64,000 nt of DNA from DATMER01 sp963741305 (GCA_963741305.1 CAVUHL010000003.1:1116001-1180000), one strand, 5' to 3'. Counted from the stretch's first letter, positions 9,597 through 18,192 are shown. Notes: generated by a model from the sequence alone, not told the origin. Made by a program: numbers and translations.

Positions 9597-11467
9597 ACAC
9601 CCCGGCCTTCTTCTGGCACTACCTGCGCCGCTACACCGGCTGGGCCATGCTCGCCGCCGTGGGCATCGTGTGCTATGCCTCCGCGCAGGCAGCGACGGGT
9701 GCGCTGCTGCAGCCCATCTTCCGCGAAGTCCTCCTGGCGAAGAGCGACTCGTCGATCCCCTTGCCGGGTATCTCCGCCTCTGCCGAAAAGGAAGAGGTGG
9801 AAGAGACCGGGGTGCTCGCCGACCTCAAGAAGCGGTTCAACCTCCAGCGGCAGTTCGACCGCAGCTACAACTCCCTGAAGCGCCGGGCCGGGGTGGAGGG
9901 GAACGAGGTCGTCTACTTCGTCCCCCTGCTCTTCGTGGCCGTCTTCCTGCTGCGCTGCCTCGCCGACTTCGTGTCGGGCTACGCCTTCCAGAACATTGGC
10001 CTTGGCGTGACGACCGACATCCGCAACGACCTGTACCGCACCATCCTGGGCCAGTCGAGCCGCTTCCATGGCGCGCACCCGTCGGGGGAGCTGGTCGCCC
10101 GCGTCATCAACGACGTGGGGATGATGCAGAACGCGGTCTCCAACCGGTTGTTGGACCTGTTCCAGCAGTCGATCACCCTGGTCTTCCTGGTCGTGCTGTT
10201 GCTGTCGATCCACTTCAAGCTGGCCGTGATCACGCTGTTTGTCGCGCCGGTGCTGGTCTATCCCATCGTCCGGTTCGGCAAGGGGATGCGCCGCACCACC
10301 CACCGCAGCCAGGAGCGGATGGCCGACCTGGCGAGCCTGCTGACCGAGGGCATCCGCGGCCACCGGGTGGTCAAGGCGTTCGGGATGGAGAAGTTCGAGC
10401 TCGACCGTTTCCGCGAGGCCACGCGGCGCCACCTTCGGGTGAACCTCTGGGCGCAGATGCTCTCCCATACCTCCGGGCCGGTCATCGAGTCGCTGGCGGC
10501 CATCGGCTCGGCGGTGCTCCTGATCTACGCCGGCAAGGCCATCCGGGCGGACGAGCTCCAGTCGGAAGCGCTGATCCAGTTCATCATCGTCCTGATGATG
10601 ATCTACGACCCGATCCGCAAGCTGAACAAGGTCAACCTGGTCCTCCAGGAGGCCACGGCGGCCGGCCAGCGGGTGGCGCGCCTGACCGCGATCCCCAACG
10701 ACATCGTCGAGCGGCCGGCAGCGCGCGAGATCACCGCGGTGCGGGAGGGGATCTCCTACGAGCGGGTCTCGTTCTCCTACGAGGACCGGCTGGTGCTGCA
10801 CGACGTGAACCTGCCGATCCCGGCGGGCAAGATCGTGGCCCTGGTCGGGACGTCCGGCGCGGGCAAGTCGACGCTGGTGAACCTCCTGCCGCGCTTCTTC
10901 GACCCCGACTCGGGGAGGGTCGCGATCGACGGTCAGGACATCCGGGACTTCAAGATCGACAGCCTGCGGGCGCTGATCGGGATCGTCACGCAGGACACGG
11001 TGCTGTTCAACGACTCGATCCGGAACAACATCGCCTACGGGCGGTCCGACCTGCCGCTGGAGCGGGTGCGCGAGGCGGCCGCGGCTGCCTATGCGGACGA
11101 GTTCGTCATGGACCTCCCTCATGGCTACGACACGGTGATCGGCGAGTCGGGCCTGCGGCTCTCCGGCGGCCAGAGGCAGCGGCTGGCGATCGCTCGCGCC
11201 CTGCTCAAGAACGCGCCGATCCTGATCCTGGACGAGGCCACGTCGCACCTCGACATGCAGTCCGAGGCGCTCGTGCAGAAGGCGCTCTCGAACCTGATGC
11301 AGGGGCGCACCACGTTGGTCATCGCCCACCGGCTCTCGACCGTGATGCGGGCCGACCGCATCGTGGTCATGGAGGGCGGCCGGATCGTGGAGGAGGGCAA
11401 CCACGGCGAGCTCATGGCGCTCGGCGGCACCTACCGGCGGCTGTACGACCTGCAGTTTCGGACATGA
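9593..11467 (+). CDS. msbA: ABC transporter, MsbA-like lipid A flippase
   Basis: A 624-residue half transporter with fused membrane and ATPase domains. Six membrane helices lie within residues 1-330. The ATPase part has Walker A GTSGAGKSTL, signature LSGGQRQRLAIARALL, Walker B ILILDEATSHLD and the H-loop VIAHRLS. The start is GTG 9593, coupled to the lpxB stop. A charged insert of about 60 residues between the first two helices (near KEEVEETGVLADLKKRF) is longer than in E. coli MsbA. Its place after lpxB supports flipping of lipid A-core rather than drug export. Confidence 0.9.
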   Translation: MNTPAFFWHYLRRYTGWAMLAAVGIVCYASAQAATGALLQPIFREVLLAKSDSSIPLPGISASAEKEEVEETGVLADLKKRFNLQRQFDRSYNSLKRRAGVEGNEVVYFVPLLFVAVFLLRCLADFVSGYAFQNIGLGVTTDIRNDLYRTILGQSSRFHGAHPSGELVARVINDVGMMQNAVSNRLLDLFQQSITLVFLVVLLLSIHFKLAVITLFVAPVLVYPIVRFGKGMRRTTHRSQERMADLASLLTEGIRGHRVVKAFGMEKFELDRFREATRRHLRVNLWAQMLSHTSGPVIESLAAIGSAVLLIYAGKAIRADELQSEALIQFIIVLMMIYDPIRKLNKVNLVLQEATAAGQRVARLTAIPNDIVERPAAREITAVREGISYERVSFSYEDRLVLHDVNLPIPAGKIVALVGTSGAGKSTLVNLLPRFFDPDSGRVAIDGQDIRDFKIDSLRALIGIVTQDTVLFNDSIRNNIAYGRSDLPLERVREAAAAAYADEFVMDLPHGYDTVIGESGLRLSGGQRQRLAIARALLKNAPILILDEATSHLDMQSEALVQKALSNLMQGRTTLVIAHRLSTVMRADRIVVMEGGRIVEEGNHGELMALGGTYRRLYDLQFRT

Positions 11468-12111
11468 AAGAGGCTGTCTTGTCCTTTGCCGCGGCCGGCT
11501 TGATCCGGGCGCTGCGGTCTACAGTGAAGCTGCGCCATCACCATGACGAGCCGATGCGCAAGATGGAGCGGGGCAACGAGCGCTTCATCCTGGCCCTCTG
11601 GCACCGCCACCTGCTCCTGGGGCCCTACACTTACCGGGGCAACGGGATCTCGGTCCTGGTGAGCCAGAGCCGGGACGGCGAGCTGATCGCCCGCACGATA
11701 GCGCGGATGGGCATCGACTCCAGCCGCGGCTCGAGCAGCCGCGGAGGCATTGCGGGAATGCGGACGCTGCTGCGCAAGGCAGCGCAGGGATACGACCTCT
11801 GCTTCACGCCGGACGGACCTCGTGGGCCGGCGAGCGAGGTACAGCCCGGGGTGATCCTGGCGGCCATGGCGACCGGCTTCCCGATCCAGACGTTCGCCAT
11901 GGCGGCCACAAGAGAGAAGCGCCTGCGCTCCTGGGACCGTTTTCTGATCCCGCTGCCGCTGTCCACGGTGCACATCGTCTATGGCGAGCCGTTTGTGGTG
12001 GAGCGCAGAGGGGATCCCGCGGTCGCCGCGGCCGAGCTCAAGCGGCGTTTGGATGCGGCGGAGGCCGAGGCGGAAGGGTGGGCGAGCGGCCGTGTTAGCA
12101 TCCCGTCATGA
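11464..12111 (+). CDS. DUF374-type lysophospholipid acyltransferase-like protein
   Basis: A 215-residue protein with the DUF374 core: LALWHRHLLLGPY, SQSRDGELIARTIARMG, SSRGSSSRGG and FTPDGPRGPASEVQPGV. These correspond to acyltransferase blocks in which H/D residues near the substrate site replace the classical HX4D. It is commonly found near lipid A and Kdo genes. An acyl transfer to a lipid A precursor is the likely role, by neighbourhood. The start overlaps the msbA stop (ATGA), and its own stop overlaps the next start. Confidence 0.8.
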   Translation: MKEAVLSFAAAGLIRALRSTVKLRHHHDEPMRKMERGNERFILALWHRHLLLGPYTYRGNGISVLVSQSRDGELIARTIARMGIDSSRGSSSRGGIAGMRTLLRKAAQGYDLCFTPDGPRGPASEVQPGVILAAMATGFPIQTFAMAATREKRLRSWDRFLIPLPLSTVHIVYGEPFVVERRGDPAVAAAELKRRLDAAEAEAEGWASGRVSIPS

Positions 12112-12329
12112 CCCGCATCACCATCGATCCCAACATCTGTCTGGGGCAGCCCACAATCCGGGGGATGAGGATTACAGTCAGCGTCGTCCTCAAGATGCTC
12201 GCCAGCGGCCACTCGGTACAGGAGGTCGTGGCGGCTTATCCCGAGTTGGAAGAGGAGGATGTCCGGCAGGCGTTGCAGTATGCCGCCTGGCTTGCCTCAG
12301 ACCGGCTCTACGTTCTGAGGACTGCCTGA
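12108..12329 (+). CDS. DUF433 antitoxin-like protein
   Basis: A 73-residue DUF433 protein: NICLGQPTIRGMRITV followed by a helix-turn-helix-like segment VQEVVAAYPELEEEDVRQAL. DUF433 proteins usually precede a DUF5615 PIN-like gene and are regarded as the antitoxin of that pair. It begins inside the stop of the acyltransferase gene, so it is read from the envelope operon unless an internal promoter exists. Confidence 0.85.
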   Translation: MTRITIDPNICLGQPTIRGMRITVSVVLKMLASGHSVQEVVAAYPELEEEDVRQALQYAAWLASDRLYVLRTA

Positions 12330-12338
12330 CGGCGCTGA

Positions 12339-12716
12339 ATGGCCAAGCTGGTCCCTCTGCTGGCCGACCTCAATGTTTCACCTCTGACTGTAGAAGCCTT
12401 GCAGCGGGAAGGTTGGGATATCGTCCGGATCTCCCAGCGGATGCCGGCCCGGACACCGGATCGGCAGATCTTGGAGCTGGCCCGCGAAGAGGGACAAGCC
12501 ATTGTGACCCAGGATCTCGACTTCTCGGCGCTCCTTGCCCTGGGTGGCTTCGACCGGCCAAGCCTGGTTACCCTCCGGCTATCCGATTCGGCTCCGGAAA
12601 CGGTGACACGCAGGCTCCTCGAGACCGCATCGCTCCTGGCTCAGGTGCTTCCGGAAGGGGCTGCCGTCACGATCGAAGACGAAGCAGTGCGGGTGAGGAA
12701 GCTGCCAATCCGATGA
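12339..12716 (+). CDS. DUF5615 PIN-like putative toxin nuclease
   Basis: A 125-residue DUF5615 protein: LLADLNVSPLTVEALQREGWD at the start (D8-type acidic residue) and AIVTQDLDFSAL in the middle, the acidic positions of the PIN-like fold. Relatives are predicted RNases partnered with DUF433. It starts nine bases after the DUF433 gene. The possible toxin activity is inferred from family context only. Confidence 0.82.
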   Translation: MAKLVPLLADLNVSPLTVEALQREGWDIVRISQRMPARTPDRQILELAREEGQAIVTQDLDFSALLALGGFDRPSLVTLRLSDSAPETVTRRLLETASLLAQVLPEGAAVTIEDEAVRVRKLPIR

Positions 12717-12735
12717 TTCGGGAGAGGGCGAGACA

Positions 12736-13614
12736 ATGCGCAGCATGACGGGTTACGGCGAGTCCTCCGGCGAGAACGCGCGGCATGGGGTGGCGGTCAG
12801 CCTGAAGGCGGTCAACCACCGGTTCTTCGACCTGGTCCTGCGCATGGGGGACGAAGTACGGTCGAGCGAGGCCGCCCTGCGCGACATGCTGGGCAAGGAG
12901 ATCTCACGCGGGCGGGTAGAAGCGCGGATCGAGCTCCGGCCGGTCGCGGAGCGCAAGGCCACGGTCCAGGTGCACATGGGAGTGATCCGCGAGGCCCATG
13001 CCGCGGTTCATCAGCTCGTGGAAGCCGGGCTCGTCGACCGCGGGCTCTCGGCCGGCGACCTCCTGCGCATCCCCGAGGCGTTCCGGGTCGAGGTGGCGTC
13101 TGAGGAGTGGGACTCGGAGGACCACGAGCTGCTCCAGCGGGTCGCCCACGAAGCCGTGACCCAGCTCGTGGCGGGCCGCCAGTTGGAGGGGACGAACCTG
13201 GCCGCCGTCCTGGAAGAGCGCATCCGTGCCATGGAAGTCATCGTGGTGCGGCTCGACGGGCTGCGCGGGCCGGTGCGCGAGGAGCTGGGCGCGTCCCTCC
13301 GGCGGCGGCTGGACGAGCTGCTCGCCAGCCAGACCCTCGACGAGGGGCGGATCTCCCAGGAGATCGCGCTTCTGGTGGACCGCAGCGACGTCAGCGAGGA
13401 GATCGACCGCCTGCGCTCCCACCTGGACCACTTCCGCTCGATCCTCCGCGACAAGGGCCCCGCCGGCAAGCGCCTCGACTTCCTGACTCAGGAGATCTTC
13501 CGCGAGCTCAACACCCTCGGCGCCAAGTGCCGCAACGCTGAAATGACCCGCGCGGTCCTGGATGCCAAAGTCCTTTGCGAGCAGATGCGCGAGCAGGTCC
13601 AGAACGTCGAGTAA
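12736..13614 (+). CDS. yicC: YicC/YloC-family endoribonuclease
   Basis: A 292-residue protein with the YicC N-terminus MRSMTGYG and the C-terminal block LDFLTQEIFRELNTLGAKC. E. coli YicC is an endoribonuclease that promotes RNA turnover. In many bacteria yicC is followed by gmk, rpoZ and coaBC. Here the gmk position is taken by an A+T-richer cassette, with rpoZ and coaBC beyond it. Confidence 0.93.
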   Translation: MRSMTGYGESSGENARHGVAVSLKAVNHRFFDLVLRMGDEVRSSEAALRDMLGKEISRGRVEARIELRPVAERKATVQVHMGVIREAHAAVHQLVEAGLVDRGLSAGDLLRIPEAFRVEVASEEWDSEDHELLQRVAHEAVTQLVAGRQLEGTNLAAVLEERIRAMEVIVVRLDGLRGPVREELGASLRRRLDELLASQTLDEGRISQEIALLVDRSDVSEEIDRLRSHLDHFRSILRDKGPAGKRLDFLTQEIFRELNTLGAKCRNAEMTRAVLDAKVLCEQMREQVQNVE

Positions 13615-13695
13615 GGACTCGGTGCGCTAGCGGAGCAGATGACGCGGACCCTACGAGCGCTATAGACTAAACGCCTGGCCTCTACGGGCTGAGAA

Positions 13696-14853
13696 ATGCC
13701 GACTATGGATATGGATAAGAACCTCGAATTCAAGGCCCTCACCGACTCCCAAGACTCGATCCGCGCCACCTGTGGCCGCCTCGGAGCCACCCGAAAGAAA
13801 ATGGGCCGGCAAGTCGACACCTATTTTGATGTACGCCGGGGCCGTCTTAAGTTGCGCGAGAACTCCTCCACGGAAACCTCCCTCATTTACTATGAGCGCC
13901 TCGATTCGCCAGGGCTGCGCGAGAGCAACTTCCGTCTAATTCCCTTGGAAAAAAACAAGGAGGATATCCGTGAGGCCCTGACTCGAAGTCTGGGTGTGCG
14001 CGGCGTCGTCGACAAGTTCCGCGAGGTGTTCGTCCTCGGCAACTCGTTGATCAACGTCGACACTCTAGCGGGCATCGGGAACTTCGTCGAGATCGAGGTT
14101 AAGATTGAGGAGGCTGGCGGTCCTGAGGCAGCCCTCGCGGAAGCCGGATTTCTCCGCGAGTCGTTTGGAATCTCCCAAGCCGACATAATCCCTTGGTCTT
14201 ACAGCGACTTGGTAGCCATGCACCAATCCGCGCTGTCTTGGCGCGAGACGCTCGCCAAAACAAGCTTTCCCGGCACCCTCTTCCTTCTCGACGGTCCGAG
14301 TTGCTCGGGCAAGACTACCATCGTTCATCAATTAACGAATGATCCGGAGATCAACTGTGAGCTGATTCCTCGCCATTCGACGCGCAAGCCGCGTGCCGAC
14401 CAGCCGAGCGAAAGCGAGTACCTATTCGTTTCGACGGAGGAGTTTGCACATCTAGCTGCCACCGGCCAATTCCTCGAGTATAGAAACTTCCTGTTCGGGA
14501 TGAGCTACGGGTTATCCTGGAAGCTAATTCTCGACGCCTTGTCCAACGGCCGCAACGCTCTGGGAATTATTAACCTCGGCAACGGCCGGTACGTCAAGCG
14601 GCTCTTTCCGGAAGCCGTGACGATCATGATCACAGCGCCTGTACCCACAATTCAGAGACGCCTCGTCGCCCGTGGGCTTAACACCCCTGAGCAGATTGAG
14701 GAGCGGCTCCAAAATGCGCTTACTGCTGACGCCTACTCTCCCTTCTATGACCATACCATAGTTAACGATGATGGTATGTTTGATCAGTCTTATTGGCAGG
14801 TGAAGAGTATTGTCGCCGCGAGGGCCAGCTATGGCGGAACCGCACAAGAGTGA
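13696..14853 (+). CDS. Fusion of CyaB-like CYTH domain and guanylate-kinase-like domain
   Basis: Residues about 8-175 form a CYTH domain of the class IV adenylate cyclase/CyaB type: KNLEFKAL (ExK of the tunnel), RQVDTYFDVRRGRLKLRE, LIYYERLD, and the C-terminal EIEVKIEEA and SYSDL. Residues about 190-375 are guanylate-kinase-like: P-loop GPSCSGKTT (200-208), RHSTRKPR, SEYLFVSTEEF, FLEYRNFLFGMSYGLSW, RRLVARGLNTPEQIEERL and HTIVNDDG. CYTH domains bind organic phosphates or triphosphates, and guanylate kinases phosphorylate GMP. The reaction of the fusion is unknown; the GMK half might supply the cell's GMP kinase. Base and codon use are more A+T-rich than the flanks. No clear Shine-Dalgarno site is seen; ATG 13705 and 13711 are alternatives. 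The stop overlaps the next start by 23 bases. Confidence 0.8.
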   Translation: MPTMDMDKNLEFKALTDSQDSIRATCGRLGATRKKMGRQVDTYFDVRRGRLKLRENSSTETSLIYYERLDSPGLRESNFRLIPLEKNKEDIREALTRSLGVRGVVDKFREVFVLGNSLINVDTLAGIGNFVEIEVKIEEAGGPEAALAEAGFLRESFGISQADIIPWSYSDLVAMHQSALSWRETLAKTSFPGTLFLLDGPSCSGKTTIVHQLTNDPEINCELIPRHSTRKPRADQPSESEYLFVSTEEFAHLAATGQFLEYRNFLFGMSYGLSWKLILDALSNGRNALGIINLGNGRYVKRLFPEAVTIMITAPVPTIQRRLVARGLNTPEQIEERLQNALTADAYSPFYDHTIVNDDGMFDQSYWQVKSIVAARASYGGTAQE

Positions 14854-15298
14854 GCCGACTAATACTCCGATAGATGCTGTGCTCGCCCTTTATGAGCAGA
14901 CCTGGGCTGAAATTAATCGACTACGCGATTATGAGTGGAAAATCGCTTATTATTTCGTTTCCCTTAGTGTTGGTCAGATTGCGCTTCTGACTTCTGAATC
15001 TTTCCGCAGCCTCCTTACGCCGGAGCTTCGAGGTGTTCTCAGCATGATCCAAGTGTTGGCTGCCTTGCACAGCCTCTACTACCTCGATACGACCCATGAC
15101 TACCTCACCCAACAGCGGAATATTCGCCGCTGCATCGAGGAATATCTGGGGTTCCATGGGTGTGGCTTCCTTCCCGCGGAATGGCACGGCAAGCGCGTAG
15201 AGCGCAAGTTCGAGCGTTTAGGTTTAGTCATTCCTCTGGCCTTCGCCGTGCTTGCGGTCCAAGCTATTTGCATCTACCTGATTTGGATGATTCAATAG
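14831..15298 (+). CDS. Small membrane protein of the CYTH-GMK cassette
   Basis: A 155-residue protein with a soluble N-terminus, about three hydrophobic segments (AYYFVSLSVGQIALL, LSMIQVLAALHSLYYL, LGLVIPLAFAVLAVQAICIY) and a loop containing LDTTHDYLTQQRNIRRCIEE. The two-helix-plus-loop layout recalls SLATT-like membrane effectors, but no family motif can be claimed. It is coupled to the fusion gene by overlap and followed three bases later by the NAD-binding gene. It shares the lower GC of the cassette. Confidence 0.65.
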   Translation: MAEPHKSEPTNTPIDAVLALYEQTWAEINRLRDYEWKIAYYFVSLSVGQIALLTSESFRSLLTPELRGVLSMIQVLAALHSLYYLDTTHDYLTQQRNIRRCIEEYLGFHGCGFLPAEWHGKRVERKFERLGLVIPLAFAVLAVQAICIYLIWMIQ

Positions 15299-15301
15299 CC
15301 C

Positions 15302-16450
15302 ATGGCTGAACTCCCTGTAGCAGCGAAAATTCTGGATGAATTGCAGGTTGCCACGCAGGGAATCGCGCGGCCTGAGTTGCTCATCATCCAGCACATTTTG
15401 CAGGATACGGAGACCTTCCTCCATCTGCTGTTGGAACGCGGCTGGCGGGTTCGGGCACTGATCGGAATTCCCTATTCCTGTGACAAGGCCGCCGCCAAGC
15501 GCCTCGCATCGCTCATTGACGTGCGGGTGCCCGCCTTTGACGACTTCCAAAGGGTGGTGGACGATACGCTAGCGAGCGAATTGGAGCGCGCTTCAACAGA
15601 GCCCTTCATCCTGCAGGAAGTGGGCGGCTACTGTGCCGCGTTGCTGGGCGGCGGCTCGTCCCTCGATATCGCCGGCTGTGCTGGTGCTATCGAAGAGACC
15701 CGCAGAGGTCTTTGGAGATACCAGGCGCAGGACCGGCTGAAGGTGCCTGTGATGCAGATCGCCGACTCGCGGCTCAAGGAGATTGAGGCGATCCATGTCG
15801 GCGAAGCAGTTGCCCGTGCTATCGCGACAGATTTGCTAGAGCTTGAGAGATCACTTCCCGGCCTAGCTGTCGGTGTGATTGGCTTCGGCTCCATAGGCTC
15901 TGCGGTTGCTCATAGCCTCCACGCTCGCGGAGCTGCCGTCGCCTGCTTCGATACCAGCCCGATCCGCCAGATCGAAGCTGCGGCTCGCGGTTTCCGGGTG
16001 ATTGAGCGTAACCGTCTCCTAGCGGAAAGCGACCTTGTCGTGGGAGCGACCGGCACCGGAGCCTTTAGCATCGCCGAGGTCCCTCTCCTTAGGGAGGGAG
16101 CTATCCTAGCGAGCGCCAGCTCCGGCCGCAGGGAGCTTCCGGTCGACGAGCTCATTAGACTGGCCACTGGCTTCGTGCCTGTTGGCGAGTCTGTTAGCCG
16201 TATCGAGCTGTCGGGCGGCGGCACGATTTATCTGATCAAGGAGGGGTTCCCGGCTAACTTCCGCCTCAGGAGCCTTCCTCCTTCGATCGCTGACCTACTG
16301 TTTGCCGAATTGGCCCTGTGCATGCGCCGGCTTGTCGTAAGCCCTCCTTCGCCGGGGCTCTATAGCCTTGGTCTTGCAGAGGAAGAGATGGTTGCTGGCC
16401 TCTGGTGCGCGGCACATGGCCTATCCACTGAGCCAGAATCCTCCCGGTGA
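15302..16450 (+). CDS. Adenosylhomocysteinase-like NAD-binding protein
   Basis: A 382-residue protein resembling S-adenosylhomocysteine hydrolase: AIEETRRGLWRY matches the EETTTG...R region, VMQIADSRLKEIE matches the substrate-lysine region, and VGVIGFGSIGSAVAHSL (GFGSIG at 194-199) is the Rossmann NAD site. SDLVVGATGTGAFS follows as in that family. It is shorter than the usual 430-470 residues, and the N-terminal substrate domain is divergent, so it may not hydrolyse adenosylhomocysteine. A related NAD-dependent dehydrogenase is the alternative. It ends where the gmk remnant begins. Confidence 0.65.
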   Translation: MAELPVAAKILDELQVATQGIARPELLIIQHILQDTETFLHLLLERGWRVRALIGIPYSCDKAAAKRLASLIDVRVPAFDDFQRVVDDTLASELERASTEPFILQEVGGYCAALLGGGSSLDIAGCAGAIEETRRGLWRYQAQDRLKVPVMQIADSRLKEIEAIHVGEAVARAIATDLLELERSLPGLAVGVIGFGSIGSAVAHSLHARGAAVACFDTSPIRQIEAAARGFRVIERNRLLAESDLVVGATGTGAFSIAEVPLLREGAILASASSGRRELPVDELIRLATGFVPVGESVSRIELSGGGTIYLIKEGFPANFRLRSLPPSIADLLFAELALCMRRLVVSPPSPGLYSLGLAEEEMVAGLWCAAHGLSTEPESSR

Positions 16451-16648
16451 GTTGCTCTTCAAGAGCGGAAATCGGAACTGCGTACGCTCGGAGGTTGGAT
16501 GCGTGTTATCATCAACGAGGACGTCCAGAGGGCGAGCAGTGTGCTTGCCGCCATCATCCTGGAGAAGCGTCACCGGCAGCAGAGAGTGCTCGGCCGGGTG
16601 CAAGAGATCCTCAAAGATTTCCAGCTACGGGGCTCAACCCAGCTCTAG
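16451..16648 (+). pseudogene. C-terminal remnant of guanylate kinase gene
   Basis: An open frame of 65 codons with no start, directly abutting the stop of the previous gene. It reads WMRVIINEDVQRASSVLAA and IILEKRHRQQRVLGRVQEIL, matching the guanylate kinase end (strand with VND/EDxxxA, then a basic helix ending in E-x-R-x-R). It sits exactly where the end of gmk should be, upstream of rpoZ. The N-terminal P-loop half of this copy is absent. I read it as the scar of the cassette insertion. An in-frame M at 16499 could still be translated, but the product would be inactive. Confidence 0.7.
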
Positions 16649-16692
16649 GTTCCTGCAAGGCGGCTCTGCCCGCCAAGGAGATTTGTCGAAAG

Positions 16693-16947
16693 ATGGAAAA
16701 CAGAGGTCCCGCCATCGATAGCAAGTTCCGCCGCGTCCTGGTCGCGGCCCATCGCGCCGAGCAGCTCATGAAGGGCGCCCGTGCCAAGGTCGAGTCCGGC
16801 AAGCGCAAGCCCACCCGGATTGCCATGGAAGAGGTCGAACGCAGCCTGGTGGAGTGGGGCTATGGTCCGCCGCCCCAGCCCGAGCCGGAGCCGGTAGCCG
16901 AGGGTGACCAGCCGGCCGAGCAGCCCCAGCCGGCCGAGGTTCACTAG
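16693..16947 (+). CDS. rpoZ: RNA polymerase omega subunit
   Basis: An 84-residue protein between the gmk remnant and coaBC, the standard place for rpoZ. The core SKFRRVLVAAHRAEQLMKGA and KPTRIAMEEVERSLVEW matches omega (helix with RA-Q-L, then a K-P-x-x-A-x-E-E segment). It differs in a Pro/Gln/Glu-rich tail of about 25 residues after WGYG. The start ATG at 16693 has AAGGAG about 11 bases upstream. Confidence 0.85.
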   Translation: MENRGPAIDSKFRRVLVAAHRAEQLMKGARAKVESGKRKPTRIAMEEVERSLVEWGYGPPPQPEPEPVAEGDQPAEQPQPAEVH

Positions 16948-16962
16948 GACAAACCCTACCTC

Positions 16963-18192
16963 ATGAGCCGCCCCCTGCGAGTCCTCCTCGGAGTCAGCGG
17001 CGGCATCGCGGCTTATAAGTCGGCGGAGCTGGTGCGGCGGCTCCGGGCGCGAGGCCACGAGGTGCGGTGTGCGCTCACCCGGAGCGCCACGGCCTTCGTG
17101 TCCCCGCTGACCCTTGAGGTGCTCTCGGGCCAGCTGGTCTGGCAGGAGGAGTACCTCACCGCTACCGGCACAGGGGAGGAGGCCCACATCACGGCCGCCG
17201 CCTGGGCCGAGGTGCTGTGCGTGGCCCCTGCCACCGCCCACATCCTCGCCCGGCTCTCCCTGGGGCTCGCCGACGATTTTCTTACAACCACCGCGTTGGC
17301 GTTCGACGGGCCTATCGTGGTGGCCCCGGCCATGCACTCGAGCATGTGGGAGAAGCCGGCGGTCCAGGAACATCTGGATGCGCTGCGCCGCCGCGGTGTC
17401 TGGTTCGTTGGGCCGATCGAGGGGCCGCTCGCCTCCGGCGAAGTAGGGATGGGCCGGATGGCTGATCCGGATGAGATCGCGGCCGCCGTCGAAGCGGCAA
17501 TGGGCTCCGGACCCTTCGCGGGACTCACCGTCCTGGTCACCGCCGGTCCTACCTACGAGCCGCTCGACCCGGTGCGCTTCCTGGGCAACCGGTCGAGCGG
17601 CAGGATGGGCTTCGCGTTGGCCACCGAGGCCGCGCGGCGCGGCGCCCGGGTAGTGCTGGTGGCGGGGCCGGTGCGCCTTCCTACGCCCTCCGGCGTGACC
17701 CGGATCGACGTCACCACGGCCCGCGAGATGGAGAAGGCGGTGCGCGAGCATGCCCCGGCGGCCGACATGATCCTCATGACCGCGGCCGTGGCGGACTTCC
17801 GTCCCGCCCATCCCGCCGTCTCCAAGATCAAGAAAGAGGGTGGGCCTCCGCCCGAGCTGAGCCTGGAAGAGAACCCCGACATCCTGGCCGGCCTGCGGGA
17901 TGTGGCTCCGAATGCGGTGGTCGTCGGGTTCGCCGCCGAGACGAACGACCTGGAGCGCCACGCGCGCGCCAAGCTGGAACGCAAGCGGGCGGATTTCCTG
18001 GTGGCCAACGACGTTTCCCGCAAGGACATCGCCTTCGACAGCGAAGCCAATGAGGTCACGGTTTTCCGGCGCGATGGAGAGCCGGTCTTCTTCCCCAGGC
18101 AGCCCAAGATGCAGCTCTCAGCCTCGCTTCTCGACCTCTTCGCGGGTATGCTTGCCGGGCGTGAGAACACCCCTGCAGCCAGCCCTCGCTGA
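16963..18192 (+). CDS. coaBC: Phosphopantothenoylcysteine decarboxylase/synthetase
   Basis: Bifunctional enzyme of coenzyme A synthesis. The N-terminal flavodoxin-like CoaC part (1-180) has GVSGGIAAYKSAEL, the active His in AHITAAAWAEVL and PAMHSSMW, a form of the PxMNxxMW motif with His in place of Asn, which occurs in some lineages. The C-terminal CoaB part has TAGPTYEPLDPVRFLGN, SSGRMGFALA and DMILMTAAVADFRP, and the KIKK lysines. The 409 residues are full length. The next gene starts inside its end. Confidence 0.93.
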   Translation: MSRPLRVLLGVSGGIAAYKSAELVRRLRARGHEVRCALTRSATAFVSPLTLEVLSGQLVWQEEYLTATGTGEEAHITAAAWAEVLCVAPATAHILARLSLGLADDFLTTTALAFDGPIVVAPAMHSSMWEKPAVQEHLDALRRRGVWFVGPIEGPLASGEVGMGRMADPDEIAAAVEAAMGSGPFAGLTVLVTAGPTYEPLDPVRFLGNRSSGRMGFALATEAARRGARVVLVAGPVRLPTPSGVTRIDVTTAREMEKAVREHAPAADMILMTAAVADFRPAHPAVSKIKKEGGPPPELSLEENPDILAGLRDVAPNAVVVGFAAETNDLERHARAKLERKRADFLVANDVSRKDIAFDSEANEVTVFRRDGEPVFFPRQPKMQLSASLLDLFAGMLAGRENTPAASPR

